From positions 186,001 to 250,000 of the forward strand of contig NC_088319.1 of the NCBI RefSeq assembly GCF_910592395.1: a DNA stretch of 64,000 nt, in the 5' to 3' direction. This document shows positions 1 to 14,657 of the stretch, in pieces. A model generated the notes under the pieces. That model was not told where the DNA came from and did not search any database. It saw nothing but the letters and a program-made list of their open reading frames with translations. The translations under genes and the position numbers were made by a program. Origin of the DNA: Lineus longissimus (Eukaryota; Nemertea; Pilidiophora; Heteronemertea; Lineidae). Position 1 is the first letter of the stretch. Every line of letters begins with the position of its first letter.

Positions 1-3000
1 TGTAAGTAGTATTAGCCTCTCAAATTGTGTATTTTTTCTGATATTCTTATTTTTTGTGACATGATATCTGGATATCGGTTTTAAAACATGGTTAATAGAT
101 TTGTGCTCAGTTTCAATAACTTTTTCAAAATTTCATGGTCAATTTCAAAGATTTGTCTGAAACAAGTGGGATACCACCCGGCCCTATATTTGCTTTTGAA
201 AAAACCCATTAACATTCTATTTTCTAGTTGAGTCGAGGAGTTTTGATGTGGTAGTTGCCCAAATGGACCTTTTTGAAGAAGTTAGTTTGGGCGTTGACCA
301 GTCATGCATTCCACGTAGAAAATAGGGTGACAATGGCTTATGGCATTGTCCAAAGTTTGTTTAGGCCTTCTCACGTATTCTGAGTGTGCGCATTTGATTT
401 GTTTGGGATCTGATTTGTCTTTGTCAAAAAGGTCCATTTGGCACCAACTCACCTCTCTGGGGTCCTAGCCTCACTTGTCTGTCACACTGACTGAAATCAC
501 TCGTATGTGCATTGTCTAAAATATGCTAATCTTTGTACAAAGCCAACTAATGTTTCATAGGTCCATCAACACCTCCTCAGAACCAACGCGTCACTAACCC
601 GTCAAATTACTGCCATTGTTCGCTCGTTATGGAGAATATAATATGCATAAGAAAGCATCAGAGCATGCCACGCTGGTGGCAGATCAACGCGTGAAATCAG
701 TGACGTTGGCCGCGCGGCCCGCCAAGATGCTAACCAGGTGCCCGGCCGCTAACATCTCGGTACGGATCTCAACCAGGCAGAAAAAACCTCATAGAGAATC
801 ACGATGCATGAATTAATGACAATGTTTATATTAGGGGAACTTGCCACGCCACCTCTGGGTAACAAGCGCTGTACGGCTCATTTGAACGTTAACGATGTCC
901 CACCAATTAGCACCACTCCCTCCTCGAGATAACGATAGTTGCGATTTGGGGAAAGTCGCTCAGACAAAGACGGGACCGTTTGAGAATGGTTGCTGGTGTT
1001 CTCTCCCACAAAAAATAGCTGTGGGACAAAAGTGCTGGATTGATACTCTGAGAATGATTATGGCTTGCCCTGGTCTGGCTGGTTTTGATTTCAAAATTTG
1101 GTGTCATCAGAGAGGGGGTCATATAATGTATGGTACAGCTGCATTACTCAAGTGCTTTTTGGAGTAGGCCCTTAAACCTTTGTCATATCCCTATTAAGTT
1201 ATGAAAACAAATTGGACCATGCTAAGACTAGTGGGAGTGTGTACATCAGACAGAATAGCTTCTAATAAGAGTTGGTTGCTAAGGCCTAGTTGTTTTACCC
1301 TCAACTCTTTCTCTTTGCTATTTCACGGTTGGTTAGCTGTGTTAGCAAGGATAAGAAATGTGACCTTTGCCTTCCAAACCCAGTGAAGCGCGGCAGTGGT
1401 TTACACTTGAGCTGGTCTTGTTTAATTGCTCTCTAATCTCTCAGAGAAATAAAAAAGTCCAGGTCTATTGCTTGTACAAGTCTGATAACAGGAGAATGAT
1501 TTATTAACCTTGTGGCCTTTGGCAGGTAACTTAACTTCAACAGCAGGACCATCTGGTCAAAGTGCAATATCATGTGCAAGTCTGAAAAATGTTCTCAAAC
1601 TTTTTGAAACTGCAACTTCGGGGTGAATTTGATGAAGCATTTTGACAACCCAAAAACAATATTTTCAATCAAATATTCATTTTTGTTGATAAGACATACA
1701 TGTATAAGTAACAAATATTTTGGCAATAAAAGTCACACCAATGTTTCCAGGTTAATAGTATGGTAGATATCTCAGAGTTTGTCTCAGCGCCCCAAAATAA
1801 AAGATGGTGGTCTCAATGCAAGCTTCCTTTGAAAGCAATCACCTATTCTCATCTATAAAAGCTCTCTGATAGGTCTTTGATTACCACACCGGTTAAACAT
1901 CCTCATTTCTTTCATCATTGACAAATTCCCATCACCTGGGCCGAGAATCTCCAACATCATGTTATGTTTCTCTCGCGTGATTTTGAGACTTCTTCGTTGA
2001 TTGAACGCTTCACGCAGGTGTGGCGGATAATGTCCATGACGGGCGCTGCATCCCGCGCCAATAAGACCTCAATAAATCACAAGGAGACGTCCAAACAACA
2101 ATACCGCCTGAACGATGATTTCGATTGTTGTTGGGTTATCCCGTGACAATAGACCAAGTGGTGATGATGATTAGCGGCCATTGAGGGTGAGCGTGTGCCG
2201 TCATAGACCATGGTAGTGTGATACAGTGTTCTTTCTTAATCTTTCAGGTTCTCAGTGCATCTCATTGTCGCCCATCCAGAAAGTTCCTCTCTTATTTTTT
2301 GTCAGCGAGCACATGTGTGTTAGGTTAAAATTGACAATCCCCGATCGGAAATGACGTAGTTTGATCACAGTCAACTATAAATCCATTGAAGAGTGGCACT
2401 TTGATGTGTCAAAATTGAATGAAAGGTGTCCCCACACCAGTTGAGTCCAGTTGATCTTAGTGTTTGGTGTGTCATGCGACCCAAGCTCCTTCATTCTCCT
2501 CTATTGCCTTATCTGATGTGTATTGTCTTGGGTGACTTGAGTAGTGAAGCGGTTCATTGTCTTGGATATAACTGAGTGCATTTCACTTGTTCTTTAGAAA
2601 AGCTGTCCACAAACCAGTGATTTATGTAGAGCCACATGTGAATAGTGTTGCCTGCTTGCGGGTGGAGGGGGGCTGCAGTTGCAAGGCAATACAAATACAT
2701 TGGCTCAACAAAACTTAAAGCAACTTGGAAGATTTGAAGTTCAGTCCAAAACGTAAATAGTTTTGTAATGTTGCAGTTTCAAAACGCTTTCAAACCAACC
2801 TTTTTGCACAAGGTCTGTTGATGAGACTGTGCATCATGTTGCGACCATCCGAAGCGTAAAGTTCAGCTGCCCACCCTCCCATCTTAAAGCCCTTCACAAA
2901 GAACACCATTGCCCGCCAATAATCTGACTCTCAATCCGTTGGCCTCCCGTGATTCTTACACAAAGCATCGCGCTCAGTTCCTCTTCCGTGGTCCGTGCAT

Positions 3001-4751
3001 TTGTTGTGGTCCAGCGACGGCCGACGTATTTTTGGCGGTTATGCGCGTCGACACAATGCAGGCAGCTGGAGGAACGCAGTCGGTTTTTGTCATTGTCATT
3101 CAAGCGAACACGGCCGTTTTGCTTGAGCGACATTTTCTTCCACTTCCGTGACTCGGCTGATTATTTCTCTTGTTCTGCGAGTATTGATGTAGTTTTTCAG
3201 CGGCGGGGTGTGTGCTCCAACATCAGTCGAGACATTGAGGATTGACCAAGGCAGCTGATTTCTTCAGAGTTACGCTTCGTTTATTGTCTGAGGGGTTTTT
3301 CTCAGAAGTTGTGATCTCCGGAGGTATCTTTCAAGTTGGCGGAAAAGTTTGGGCCTAAAAAAATTTTAATTTTAAAAAGGTTCCATCCGTTTGAATTCTG
3401 TCATTTATCGTGAATCCTTCTCAATGAGACTTCATTGCATGGAAGATAACTAAGACTAGAAGATACATAGATATCTTGATCACACTTGGACATAAAACCC
3501 TGAAAAGGCAGATGGTAATGGTCTTGTTTGTTATGAATACAGTTGATGTTCATACTATGGTTATTCAAATAGAAAATCAATGAAACAAAGACGAGTCTGT
3601 TACCAGTTTAAGGGAAATCAATCAAGGAACAGTTGTCAAAATCAACGAGGGCCAAACCAATCCCATCTTGCGAGATCCATACCGTGATTGTGACATCATT
3701 TGGTGGCTCTGTGAGCTGATCCTGCATGACGTCATGTGACATCAAAACGGTGTTCGCCTTGAAAAGGTCCATGACTGACTGCGCCATCTAAAGGGACTTA
3801 TCAGAACTGTTTCCTCGATGATATCTACTTTCATGTTTGCAGTCACATTAAGCGGGAATGAACTTCAAAGCTTTCTTTCTCACTCAATACGACATGCGAC
3901 CATATCCAGCATCACCGATATGTTGACGATATTCACGTCACGTGGCCGTGGTACGGTTCCCTGCAACTCCACGCTGGCTGCATGACCATTCTCCCACCAC
4001 AGTCTCATCAGTCTCGTTCCAATGATCTAAACCGACAATTGTTAGTGTTTGGTGGTGCGTCTCTAGCTGGTTACCACGGTCTAATGGCCAACGCATCATA
4101 ATCACTGATTCCATTATGCCTCTCTTTGCGTTATCGTCGTCCAGCCGAGCGTGTTCGCTAACCGCTGCGTGTGTTAGCCTGACTTCTATCTTGTTCCACG
4201 CCAGAACGGCTTTGAAAGTGAAATACAGTGGATGGTTGAGTTGTTATGGATACGCTTGGCTGAGTTTAGAAATGAAGTCTTTGAAGTGAAAAGGAAGCTT
4301 CTGCTACGTGATGCTCAGCTTGTTCTGCGGAAACTTAAGTTTACCCATGACGGGGTTGGAGAGGGTTGATTAAAGTTTGTTAACCCCGTGAGTTTGGCTT
4401 TGATGTGCCGAGGAGGGCTGTATGATGGATTCGTTTGTCTACTTTACTAGTGATTGAACTACTGGGTGTCACAGAAACGAAGCGTACTATAACTGCTGTG
4501 TCTGACACATTATTTCAATACTGTAAAATGGAAAATCATGAATCCAGTGTCAAACTCCAGGTTAAAAGGATATGACTCTAATGCCAATTAACCATCAATA
4601 TATTTCTTGTAGAAAGCCGCATGGTTTTGATATCCTGTGAGATAGGATAGACCCCTCGTAGCGACTTCGTGTGAGTACGTGTGGCTACTGCATATCGTCT
4701 TCCGAGTTGTTCTTTTGACTTGGGGCTCGTTCCCAGCATGTTGTGCCTGCC

Positions 4752-4816
4752 TCCACCCCTGGATCTCCACTCCTGGATCTACACCCCTGGATCTCCACCC
4801 CTGGATCTACGCCCCT
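4752..4816. repeat. Short tandem repeat, about 15-16 bp unit
   Basis: About four to five imperfect copies of CTGGATCTCCACCC / CTGGATCTACACCC lie end to end. They are open in one frame only because of the repeat; I see no gene. Confidence 0.75.
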
Positions 4817-5624
4817 TACAACAGCTTCTAATACGCAGGTCCCTTCTTTCTCTTTACAGACAAGAGCTGTGATAAAGACGTGGATAGTTTAATGACCGAC
4901 TGTTCAACATTCACTGGTAAGTTTGCACATGAAGGGTAATGTTGTGTTCTGGGAAGTGTTACCGGTCAGACCAGGCTCCCTGTACTGCGAGTTGTCACTG
5001 ATTTGGGCAATGACCGCTCAAAACTCGTGACTATGCCATCGTGACACCACAGTGTAGCTGATGGAACTCCATTCATACGATAAGTGTCGGCCCGGCGTTA
5101 CCTTGCCACAACCCTCTCACAAATCTTGGACAAGACCCAAGTTTATAAGTTTTTCCGTCAGATAAAAGTGGTTCTGCGGTTCTGCATGACAACATTGTAT
5201 GAGGTATCCACTTCACACCATGACTAAAACATTCTTCATATCGAAAGGTTGTTTTTTCATGTAATTTCTGCACTAATTCACTGATATGTTTGAGAGATAT
5301 CGCTCCAGTTTAATTAGACTTGTAAGATATCGCGTGACCTTTGGGAGGTCGAGCATAATTCATGGTGGATTGTTTGTAAGCGGTGACCTGTGTCAGTCCA
5401 ATGTCTCCCATGACTTGGCAGAGTTATAGCCATTGTATGCAAGCATTCAACTAGAATGGCCTCATTAAAGTCAAGTTAGTTGGGGGAGAACAGACTGACT
5501 GTGTGTGTGTGGGAGTGTGGGGGGGGGTCATTTTAGAGGGGAGGGGAACTTGCAGTGATCAGAGTCCAGGCAGTTACAAAATATGTCATGGTTTGTTTTC
5601 GCCATAATAGATCTGTAAGGCGGC

Positions 5625-5638
5625 GGGGGGGGGGGGGG
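5625..5638. repeat. Poly-G tract
   Basis: An uninterrupted run of 14 G lies between GGC and AGG. It is a simple-sequence tract and a likely site of length error in assembly. Confidence 0.9.
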
Positions 5639-6814
5639 AGGCTTTGCTAAAACCATTGAGATAGTCGCCCTCCCATGGCTGGCACAGCCTACTGCTCTGT
5701 GTTTCCATAATGATTTGGAAGAGTGGACCATGCTCACTGACCTGACTCTACTGTGGTTTAATGATTGCCTAAATGAGCGGTGGCCACAGTCCAACTGTTC
5801 TATGTGGGGTCTGCTGCGGAATTTGTGAAATTTCCAAGCGAGACAAGGCCAAGCAAATTGCAGGCATGTGGATACATGTTTTGAGTTTCGGGTGAATCTT
5901 TCACAAGAATTGGCAGTGGATGTATTCTGCATGACTTTGCAACTTGTTCTAATTTGGGAAATAAAACTTAGCTAATTGATCTTTCAACCTGGATCAGACT
6001 GACCCACATATCAGCTGTGACTTTTCCTCTTTAACAACTGAACCAATAGATTTCTGCAATAAATCAGTATCTCCCAACCGTCAAACACATTTGTCATGAC
6101 TTGTGACGAGGAGACAATGATATCACGACCCCTGCCACGCTTCGTGGGGAAAGACTCTGATGATACAGTAGAGTTACCAGCTCCGCCCAAAGTCGCATAG
6201 ATTTCCTCGGGAGAAGAATACATGGCCACGGTCGCAGATGGTCAAAAAACTGTTCAAACACGAGGTGTGTGCATTGGGATGCAAATGTGATTCTAACAGC
6301 TGTCTTGACTCGGTTTCTGCTCCATTGAAAAGTAAGAATGCCGCGTTTGTGGTGTGGTCCATGGGGCAGCTGTGCGTATCAGGGCGCGCATGAGCTGCCA
6401 CTGGGCTGGGGAGAACTGGTCGCCTGGTGATCAGTCCTCATCCACGGGTCAGCAGAGGAGGAAGCAAATGCAAGTTATAGGGATTTTTATTGAGCTCGTT
6501 ATCGGGTTGGACTTATTTATGAATTCATTATTGGATATATGCTCATTTGGGATTTAGAATGTTCTTGGATCCTTGATTTAGGTAGGTTGTCTCTGGTGTC
6601 CTGCTGCATTCAATTCTCGGTTCAGTGAACAATTTATATTACTAGCTACTATACCCCCCCCTCCAGAAGAATCTGGGATGATTTAGCACTTTGAGCAATG
6701 AATTGTCCATAAAAAAAATGCTAGAAGTCAAATGGATTAATCATCCTGAGCTGCTGTGATGTAATAGTTGAGATGACGGGTCGCACACCTTTTGACGGCC
6801 CTTGTATTGTCTGC

Positions 6815-9800
6815 TCACATCTTCACCAGGTTCTCAAGATCTTGGCTTGCTCTGATACACTCCCGTGGCACACAACGCGACCCTCACATTGTCTGCTCAC
6901 ATCTTCACCAGGTTCTCAAGATCTTGGCTTGCTCTGATACACTCCCGTGGTACATCTCTACCAGGTTCTCAGGTCTTGGCTTGCTCTGATACACTCTCGT
7001 GGCACATCTCTACCAGGTTCTCAGGTCTTGGCTTGCTCTGATACACTCCCGTGGCACATCTCTACCAGGTTCTCAAGATCTTGGCTTGCTGTGATACACT
7101 CCCGTGGCACATCTCTACCAGGTTCTCAAGATCTTGGCTTGCTCTGATACACTCCCGTGGTACATCTCTACCAGGTTCTCAAGATCTTGGCTTGCTCTGA
7201 TACACTCCCGTGGCACATCTCTACCAGGTTCTCAGGTCTTTGCTTGCTCTGATACACTCCCGTGGTACATCTCTACCAGGTTCTCAGGTCTTGGCTTGCT
7301 CTGATACACTCCCGTGGCACATCTCTACCAGGTTCTCAGGTCTTGGCTTGCTCTGATACACTCCCGTGGCACATCTCTACCAGGTTCTCAAGATCTTGGC
7401 TTGCTGTGATACACTCCCGTGGCACATCTCTACCAGGTTCTCAGGTCTTGGCTTGCTCTGATACACTCCCGTGGCACATCTCTACCAGGTTCTCAAGATC
7501 TTGGCTTGCTCTGATACACTCCCGTGGCACATCTCTACCAGGTTCTCAGGTCTTGGCTTGCTCTGATACACTCCCGTGGCACATCTCTACCAGGTTCTCA
7601 GGTCTTGGCTTGCTCTGATACACTCCCGTGGCACATCTCTACCAGGTTCTCAAGATCTTGGCTTGCTCTGATACACTCCCGTGGCACATCTCTACCAGGT
7701 TCTCAAGATCTTGGCTTGCTCTGATACACTCCCGTGGCACATCTCTACCAGGTTCTCAAGATCTTGGCTTGCTCTGATACACTCCCGTGGCACATCTCTA
7801 CCAGGTTCTCAAGATCTTGGCTTGCTCTGATACACTCCCGTGGCACATCTCTACCAGGTTCTCAAGATCTTGGCTTGCTCTGATACACTCCCGTGGCACA
7901 TCTCTACCAGGTTCTCAGGTCTTGGCTTGCTGTGATACACTCCCGTGGCACATCTCTACCAGGTTCTCAGGTCTTGGCTTGCTCTGATACACTCCCGTGG
8001 CACATCTCTACCAGGTTCTCAGGTCTTGGCTTGCTCTGATACACTCCCGTGGCACATCTCTACCAGGTTCTCAAGATCTTGGCTTGCTGTGATACACTCC
8101 CGTGGCACATCTCTACCAGGTTCTCAGGTCTTGGCTTGCTCTGATACACTCCCGTGGCACATCTCTACCAGGTTCTCAGGTCTTGGCTTGCTGTGATACA
8201 CTCCCGTGGCACATCTCTACCAGGTTCTCAAGATCTTGGCTTGCTGTGATACACTCCCGTGGCACATCTCTACCAGGTTCTCAGGTCTTGGCTTGCTCTG
8301 ATACACTCCCGTGGCACATCTCTACCAGGTTCTCAAGAGCTTAGCTTGCTCTGATACACTCCCGTGGCACATCTCTACCAGGTTCTCAGGTCTTGGCTTG
8401 CTCTGATACACTCCCGTGGCACATCTCTACCAGGTTCTCAGGTCTTGGCTTGCTCTGATACACTCCCGTGGCACATCTCTACCAGGTTCTCAGGTCTTGG
8501 CTTGCTCTGATACACTCCCGTGGCACATCTCTACCAGGTTCTCAGGTCTTGGCTTGCTCTGATACACTCCCGTGGCACATCTCTACCAGGTTCTCAGGTC
8601 TTGGCTTGCTCTGATACACTCCCGTGGCACATCTCTACCAGGTTCTCAAGATCTTGGCTTGCTGTGATACACTCCCGTGGCACATCTCTACCAGGTTCTC
8701 AGGTCTTGGCTTGCTCTGATACACTCCCGTGGCACATCTCTACCAGGTTCTCAAGATCTTGGCTTGCTCTGATACACTCCCGTGGCACATCTCTACCAGG
8801 TTCTCAAGATCTTGGCTTGCTCTGATACACTCCCGTGGTACATCTCTACCAGGTTCTCAAGATCTTGGCTTGCTCTGATACACTCCCGTGGCACATCTCT
8901 ACCAGGTTCTCAAGATCTTGGCTTGCTCTGATACACTCCCGTGGCACATCTCTACCAGGTTCTCAGGTCTTGGCTTGCTCTGATACACTCCCGTGGCACA
9001 TCTCTACCAGGTTCTCAAGAGCTTAGCTTGCTCTGATACACTCCCGTGGCACATCTCTACCAGGTTCTCAGGTCTTGGCTTGCTCTGATACACTCCCGTG
9101 GCACATCTCTACCAGGTTCTCAGGTCTTGGCTTGCTCTGATACACTCCCGTGGCACATCTCTACCAGGTTCTCAGGTCTTGGCTTGCTCTGATACACTCC
9201 CGTGGCACATCTCTACCAGGTTCTCAGGTCTTGGCTTGCTCTGATACACTCCCGTGGCACATCTCTACCAGGTTCTCAGGTCTTGGCTTGCTCTGATACA
9301 CTCCCGTGGCACATCTCTACCAGGTTCTCAAGATCTTGGCTTGCTGTGATACACTCCCGTGGCACATCTCTACCAGGTTCTCAGGTCTTGGCTTGCTCTG
9401 ATACACTCCCGTGGCACATCTCTACCAGGTTCTCAAGATCTTGGCTTGCTCTGATACACTCCCGTGGCACATCTCTACCAGGTTCTCAAGATCTTGGCTT
9501 GCTCTGATACACTCCCGTGGTACATCTCTACCAGGTTCTCAAGATCTTGGCTTGCTCTGATACACTCCCGTGGCACATCTCTACCAGGTTCTCAAGATCT
9601 TGGCTTGCTCTGATACACTCCCGTGGCACATCTCTACCAGGTTCTCAGGTCTTGGCTTGCTCTGATACACTCCCGTGGCACATCTCTACCAGGTTCTCAG
9701 GTCTTGGCTTGCTCTGATACACTCCCGTGGCACATCTCTACCAGGTTCTCAGGTCTTGGCTTGCTCTGATACACTCCCGTGGCACATCTCTACCAGGTTC

Positions 9801-9996
9801 TCAAGATCTTGGCTTGCTCTGATACACTCCCGTGGCACATCTCTACCAGGTTCTCAGGTCTTGGCTTGCTCTGATACACTCCCGTGGCACATCTCTACCA
9901 GGTTCTCAGGTCTTGGCTTGCTGTGATACACTCCCGTGGCACATCTCTACCAGGTTCTCAGGTCTTGGCTTGCTCTGATACACTCCCGTGGCACAC
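6815..9996. repeat. 3.2 kb minisatellite of 52/53 bp units with higher-order structure
   Basis: About 60 tandem copies of a unit running CGTGGCACATCTCTACCAGG, then TTCTCAGGTC or TTCTCAAGATC, then TTGGCTTGCTCTGATACACT and CC. Two length classes alternate: 52 bp (AGGTC) and 53 bp (AAGATC). Further point variants occur: CTGTGATAC, GGTACATC and a rare AAGAGCTTAGC type. The rare variant occurs at about 8335 and again at about 9017. Whole blocks recur 682 bp apart, which equals 13 units (seven of 52 and six of 53). The array is bounded by a degenerate first unit carrying CACACAACGCGACC and a last unit carrying CACACAACACGTTAG. The open frames inside it are by-products of the repeat. It lies 4.8 kb upstream of the Pax start codon. 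Confidence 0.97.
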
Positions 9997-12900
9997 AACA
10001 CGTTAGGAGCATCATTAGTCAGTGACGAGCATGTCCTGCTTTGTCGGATTGCTTGCTTCACGTTGTAGACTTCCGGGAGAGTCGTGAGGACAGAGAGTTG
10101 TCCCTGTACAGTTGTAACATTTTGATAAGTCACTCATTGGTTGATTATTCAAAGCTTGACTGAATGATTTTGTGGGCGATCTGTTGGATTGTTCAAGAGA
10201 ATGATCATCGTGGGTTGTCAGGAACTGTACCTTGGTATTCTGGGATATGACTCTTACTCAAGGTCTGTGATTGAGATTTCTGCCTTTGCTTTAAGCATTA
10301 GGACATGACAGTGGTTTCTGGTGTGGTGCAGTGTCGCAGAGACCTCTATTGGTGACTTTATGTAAGCTAATATGTCCTACATGTTTGCTGCCTATTGACT
10401 TCCTTTTAGTTTTTACAATAGGATGGCTTTGAACAGGAATGGGAGGCCACACATGTCAATACCATTCTACACATGACACAGGTTCCAACAACTTGTCAGA
10501 AAGATTCATTGAAAATCCTTTGAAACTTCAAATTATAAATAACAAATTGCTCTGACAAATGTCTATATCCTTGGTTACTCTGTTTAAAATGTCAATTGAA
10601 CTATCTTGTCAAGTGAAACACTGTCTTGTCTGATTGAGGATGTGAAAAAGATTGTCAGAATCATGCTGGAAGTCTCAAACTCCAACATCCGAATTCAAAT
10701 TTGAATGCAGCATCAAGTTTAAAAAACTTAGAATGGTTTTCGTGTTTCATGATATTTACGTATGATTGCGGTCCTTTGATCCGAGACGAGCTGTGATCTT
10801 GGATGTCAAAACCATACCTTAACTGTAAACCTTGTTCCTGATAAACTGTGTTCTGAGGGTAAAATGGTGATTATGAAACAAAGATTTCAAAGTATTCAAC
10901 AAAATAAAACAGAAGTGTATTTACAATAATTTCATGAAAGATGACAATGAAATCTAAGTGACTCAGATGTTACAAAGGAGGATTTCCGATGATGATTAAA
11001 ACATGAATTGCCACTTTGAACTATCATCATAGCTAAATGGGAGAGTTAAAATCGCCCAGTACAAAAATGACTACGGTTATTTTGCAATATGGAGAAAAAG
11101 TAAAAACAGACACTAGAGTATGCTTCCTAAATGTTCAACGTCTTATTCTAACTTTGTCTGCTTGAAATCTGATGGAGTTTGAACATATTCTGTTTACTAT
11201 TAGCCTAAATTAGTCCCTTGACGTGGTTTACAGACCCAACTCAGTCTCATCAAAACTTCCCCCAAGTTTTCCAAGTCTCAGAACCATCCTCAAAACTTCT
11301 CTTGAAAAAACCCTAGTCGAGGCAGCCTCTGATAATGCTCTTACAACTAAAGACAATTGATGATGTTTTTCTCAATCACCATCTACGATCTAATCTCATC
11401 AAGAAAATGGCGTCAATCGCGTGTGTCTGGTCGAGTGTGAATGACGAGGAATCGCGGTCGCACCTTGCCATCGTCAAGGCGCACGTTCACTTTGACTAAC
11501 TCAAGCGCATCTTTGATTTCTTGAGCGTGGAAATTTCGTTTCCAGTTCAGCGCACGGTGCCATTTTATCTCCCGTTTTTACCGGGACATCAGACGCTCAG
11601 AATACCCGTGCAACACAAGTCTTTAGAACGTACAAAATTAACCGTCAACACGACGCGACACTTCAAAGTTTGAACAGAGCCGAGCTGTGTGGCGTTCTTT
11701 GACAATTTCCACCTTTGAAGCGGACGAAGGTTTTTTTCTGCATCATCGTTGTAAAGTTTTGGAACTTTGGGAATCACTTGGTGGTTTCATCTGTACAAGG
11801 AAGAATAAGTGTGTATCAGTGTACATATACATACATTACTCTACGACACCCTTAGTGTGACTCCGTTTATCACTCAAACGGTTCCCTGGTACATCTTTGC
11901 CTCTTTGTGATGTCACTTAAAGCTGTCAAGGTGAAAGTTCACCTGATATTTATGCCGAGTTCCCTGGCTGTTTAATGTGGAAAGTTTTGAACCATTTTTG
12001 ATTGTTTGAAGTCAGGTGATGAGCAGTTTATAAACGGTGAATGCCACACCCAGTTGGTTTGACGGGGCGATGGTCACTCGGGGAAGATAGTGTCCCAACG
12101 CGAAGTTCAAAATTAAAGAGTGAACTCGATTGCAAAGTTTGAATCATACGCATATTTAACGTTAATGACTCTGTTTCTGAACTTCAAACATACCAGCGAG
12201 TGAAGTTTGTCACAGCATAAAATGGTGACATCTCGTGAAATCCATGTAAAACGGGACGTCACAAGATTGAAAATCGACGATGGATGTTCATACCGACAGC
12301 AAGGCAGTAAGTCTTCTCAGGGTGATGATGTTACATCCCTGTGATAAAACTTGCTTCTCTGCGGTTTGCTTTATAAATGAGGTCAGAGCTGAACTTGTAA
12401 CAGTTTTATCACAATCTGATCACTGCAATCTTGTATTATGGTTAATAAATGTAGCAGAATGGAGAAGTTTGGAGTCAGAATGAGTCATGAGCAGTGTTAC
12501 CCACGTCTCATGTGGTGATCACTTTTCTCGTTGAGAGCTGGACCCAAGATCACCCATCAAAATGGGAGACATCCATCATTATCAACGCATATCGTTGACT
12601 ACACTCTCTCTTTCAATCTGAAATCAGTATTGATTGAAATATAGATTGATTTCAAACCAGGTATTGAATCGTAGTTACAAGCGATTATGGATTGTTCTCA
12701 AAAAAGTATTGTGTTAGATTTAGCGCTCAGTTTTACCTCAGTTCTCTAGTTTTGGTAGATATCGCAAGTCTGCTGGAGCGTGAGGACATTCCAAGCAACA
12801 ACCATACATACAATCAATGAGAGATTCGTGTTACACGATACCGAGTATCAATGACTGTTATTTCACGGGCAGTAGGTCTATGTTTCCAAGGCATTTGGTC

Positions 12901-14657
12901 TAATATCCAGGCCGGCAATCGTGAACAATACCTGGTTTGTTGTCACTGATCTGATTATACCCAGAAGTCAACCAGAACTTGTTCATTTAATCACAGAACA
13001 AGGGCTGCCTTGAAACGTCTGCTCAACCATGAATTGGCAGTTTCTCCGTTACCACGACAACATATTCACTCATATATTTCAATAATTAATGTGTATAGTT
13101 TCCAGATTTGTCCACCGATCATTAGAAGTATTGTTCTTATTGTACATTTAGTGGCCAGCCCTGGAGCGTGAACGCATGCTTTTGTTGGCGATTATATTGG
13201 GTGAATCGATGTCGGCTGAGTGAAATGAACACTCGAGGCTTGGTGATTGTCAGAGAAATCTATTAACGTGAAATGTGCAGTTGTTGTTGTGTCACGGAAT
13301 AGACTTGACTCGCTGCGATGTGACATTTCCGTTTTTTGAGGATATCCGTTTTTTCTACTTCTAAAAATTGTTTGATTTGAGAGGAGAACTGGGAAGGTCT
13401 GTGCCGGAGCTCTCTGTAGAACTTTGAAGTTTTGAAATCGTATCGAAGATAAAGCAATTTAGAGTAAAGGCCATTCTGAGGACCTGTAACATGCCATTTG
13501 CACAACTAGGGATGTTTCTTCTGATCAGTATCATACATGCAACAAGATTATTTTTTTTCTGAATATTTGTAATTTCTTACAAGCGATGACCAGTCCTTAA
13601 TGTATTGGCCACTGAAAAGGCAAGATTTGTCTCTTCAAAAGTATCAACACAAGAGTATCCTAAAATTTGCCATAGTTGGAATAAAAGTCAAAAAGGAATA
13701 AAAGAGAATCTCGCCCGTACTAGCAGCTTTCTTTCTTGACTGGCTAATGTAATAGCTGGGGAAAAACTCTAACGAAAGTTCCAGTGCTTGTAAAGGTGTC
13801 CCTTCAGCTTGGGATAACTTTCGATTTCTAAATATCCGATTGATCTCTCGTTGTTGATGTAATGAGCTATTTGATATGGAGGTGGTCAAAAAACGCTGTG
13901 GTTGTAGGTAGGAGCTGTGTGACTTTATCAGGGCACGCACGTGGGCTTGGACGCATCCATGCTAACATAAGCTCATATCTTGAAAGAGATCAGAGCGTGC
14001 GCCGCATACTTTTGGGATGGATTTTTCCGCAGTTAAAAAACAGTAAATTTACTAATGATTTTGTTCTTTGTAGTACCAACTCAACAAGCTGATTTTGTGA
14101 CGTTTGATCTGGGGAAAAAGTGTCGGGATCTTTTCAAAGTCCAAACATCGCGTCGCATTTTGTATTTTTGACCTTCGCATCCCAGCGTTGGGGAAAGTTT
14201 CGTCTTATAATAGCAAGTGCTAATCTTCTTATTGGGCTGCGTTGTTAGTTTTAGATGCTTAATTTGATTAACTCGAATCAGGGTTATTTGGCAAAGGTAT
14301 TAAACTTTTTCACAGCAGTCCGTGCGCAGTTAAGCGAACCGATTTTCATGCTCTAATCGTCCTATCATGGCGGCAACGCGAGATTAGACAAGGATCAAAC
14401 GACGCTGGAAAAAGCTTGCTATTTTCCTAATGGGCTCACGACTAGCGATCACACTTCTTACCCTCTGACGTTCAAACGTAAATATTGAGTGAGCGCTAAG
14501 TCAAAACTTGTGCAAATATAGTTTGACGAATTTTTCGAAAAAATCAGCGCCATTGCGTCATTTGTGCGGTTAGCAGAAGATAGGAAGCATCGTTTGTCTC
14601 TTGGTTTTAATCACTTATGTCTTTACCAAACTTAATGTGATTATTTGTCTTTTTCAG
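9997..14657. other. Non-coding region upstream of the Pax gene
   Basis: No coding exon could be supported. The sequence is AT-rich with scattered CpG-richer patches (about 11400-11560 and 13900-14200). Its position directly upstream of a developmental transcription factor makes promoter and enhancer content likely, but I recognise no specific element. Confidence 0.6.

Larger units (their letters stand above)
1..6814. other. Non-coding region upstream of the Pax gene
   Basis: I find no credible coding exon here. The open frames are short, lack good flanking splice sites and do not resemble known families. The stretch around 2890-3250 is richer in CpG than its surroundings and is open in several frames, so it could be a regulatory block or untranslated exon, but nothing proves this. 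A C/G homopolymer and a short CT-rich repeat are listed separately. By position, distant enhancers or untranslated 5' exons of the Pax gene could lie here. Confidence 0.6.

Noticed and set aside
6815-9926. A dozen overlapping plus-strand frames of 60-118 codons encoding repeats such as LYQVLRSWLALIHSRG
   Set aside because: Units of 52 and 53 bp shift frame from copy to copy, no splice sites or start context support a gene, and the peptides differ only by frame.
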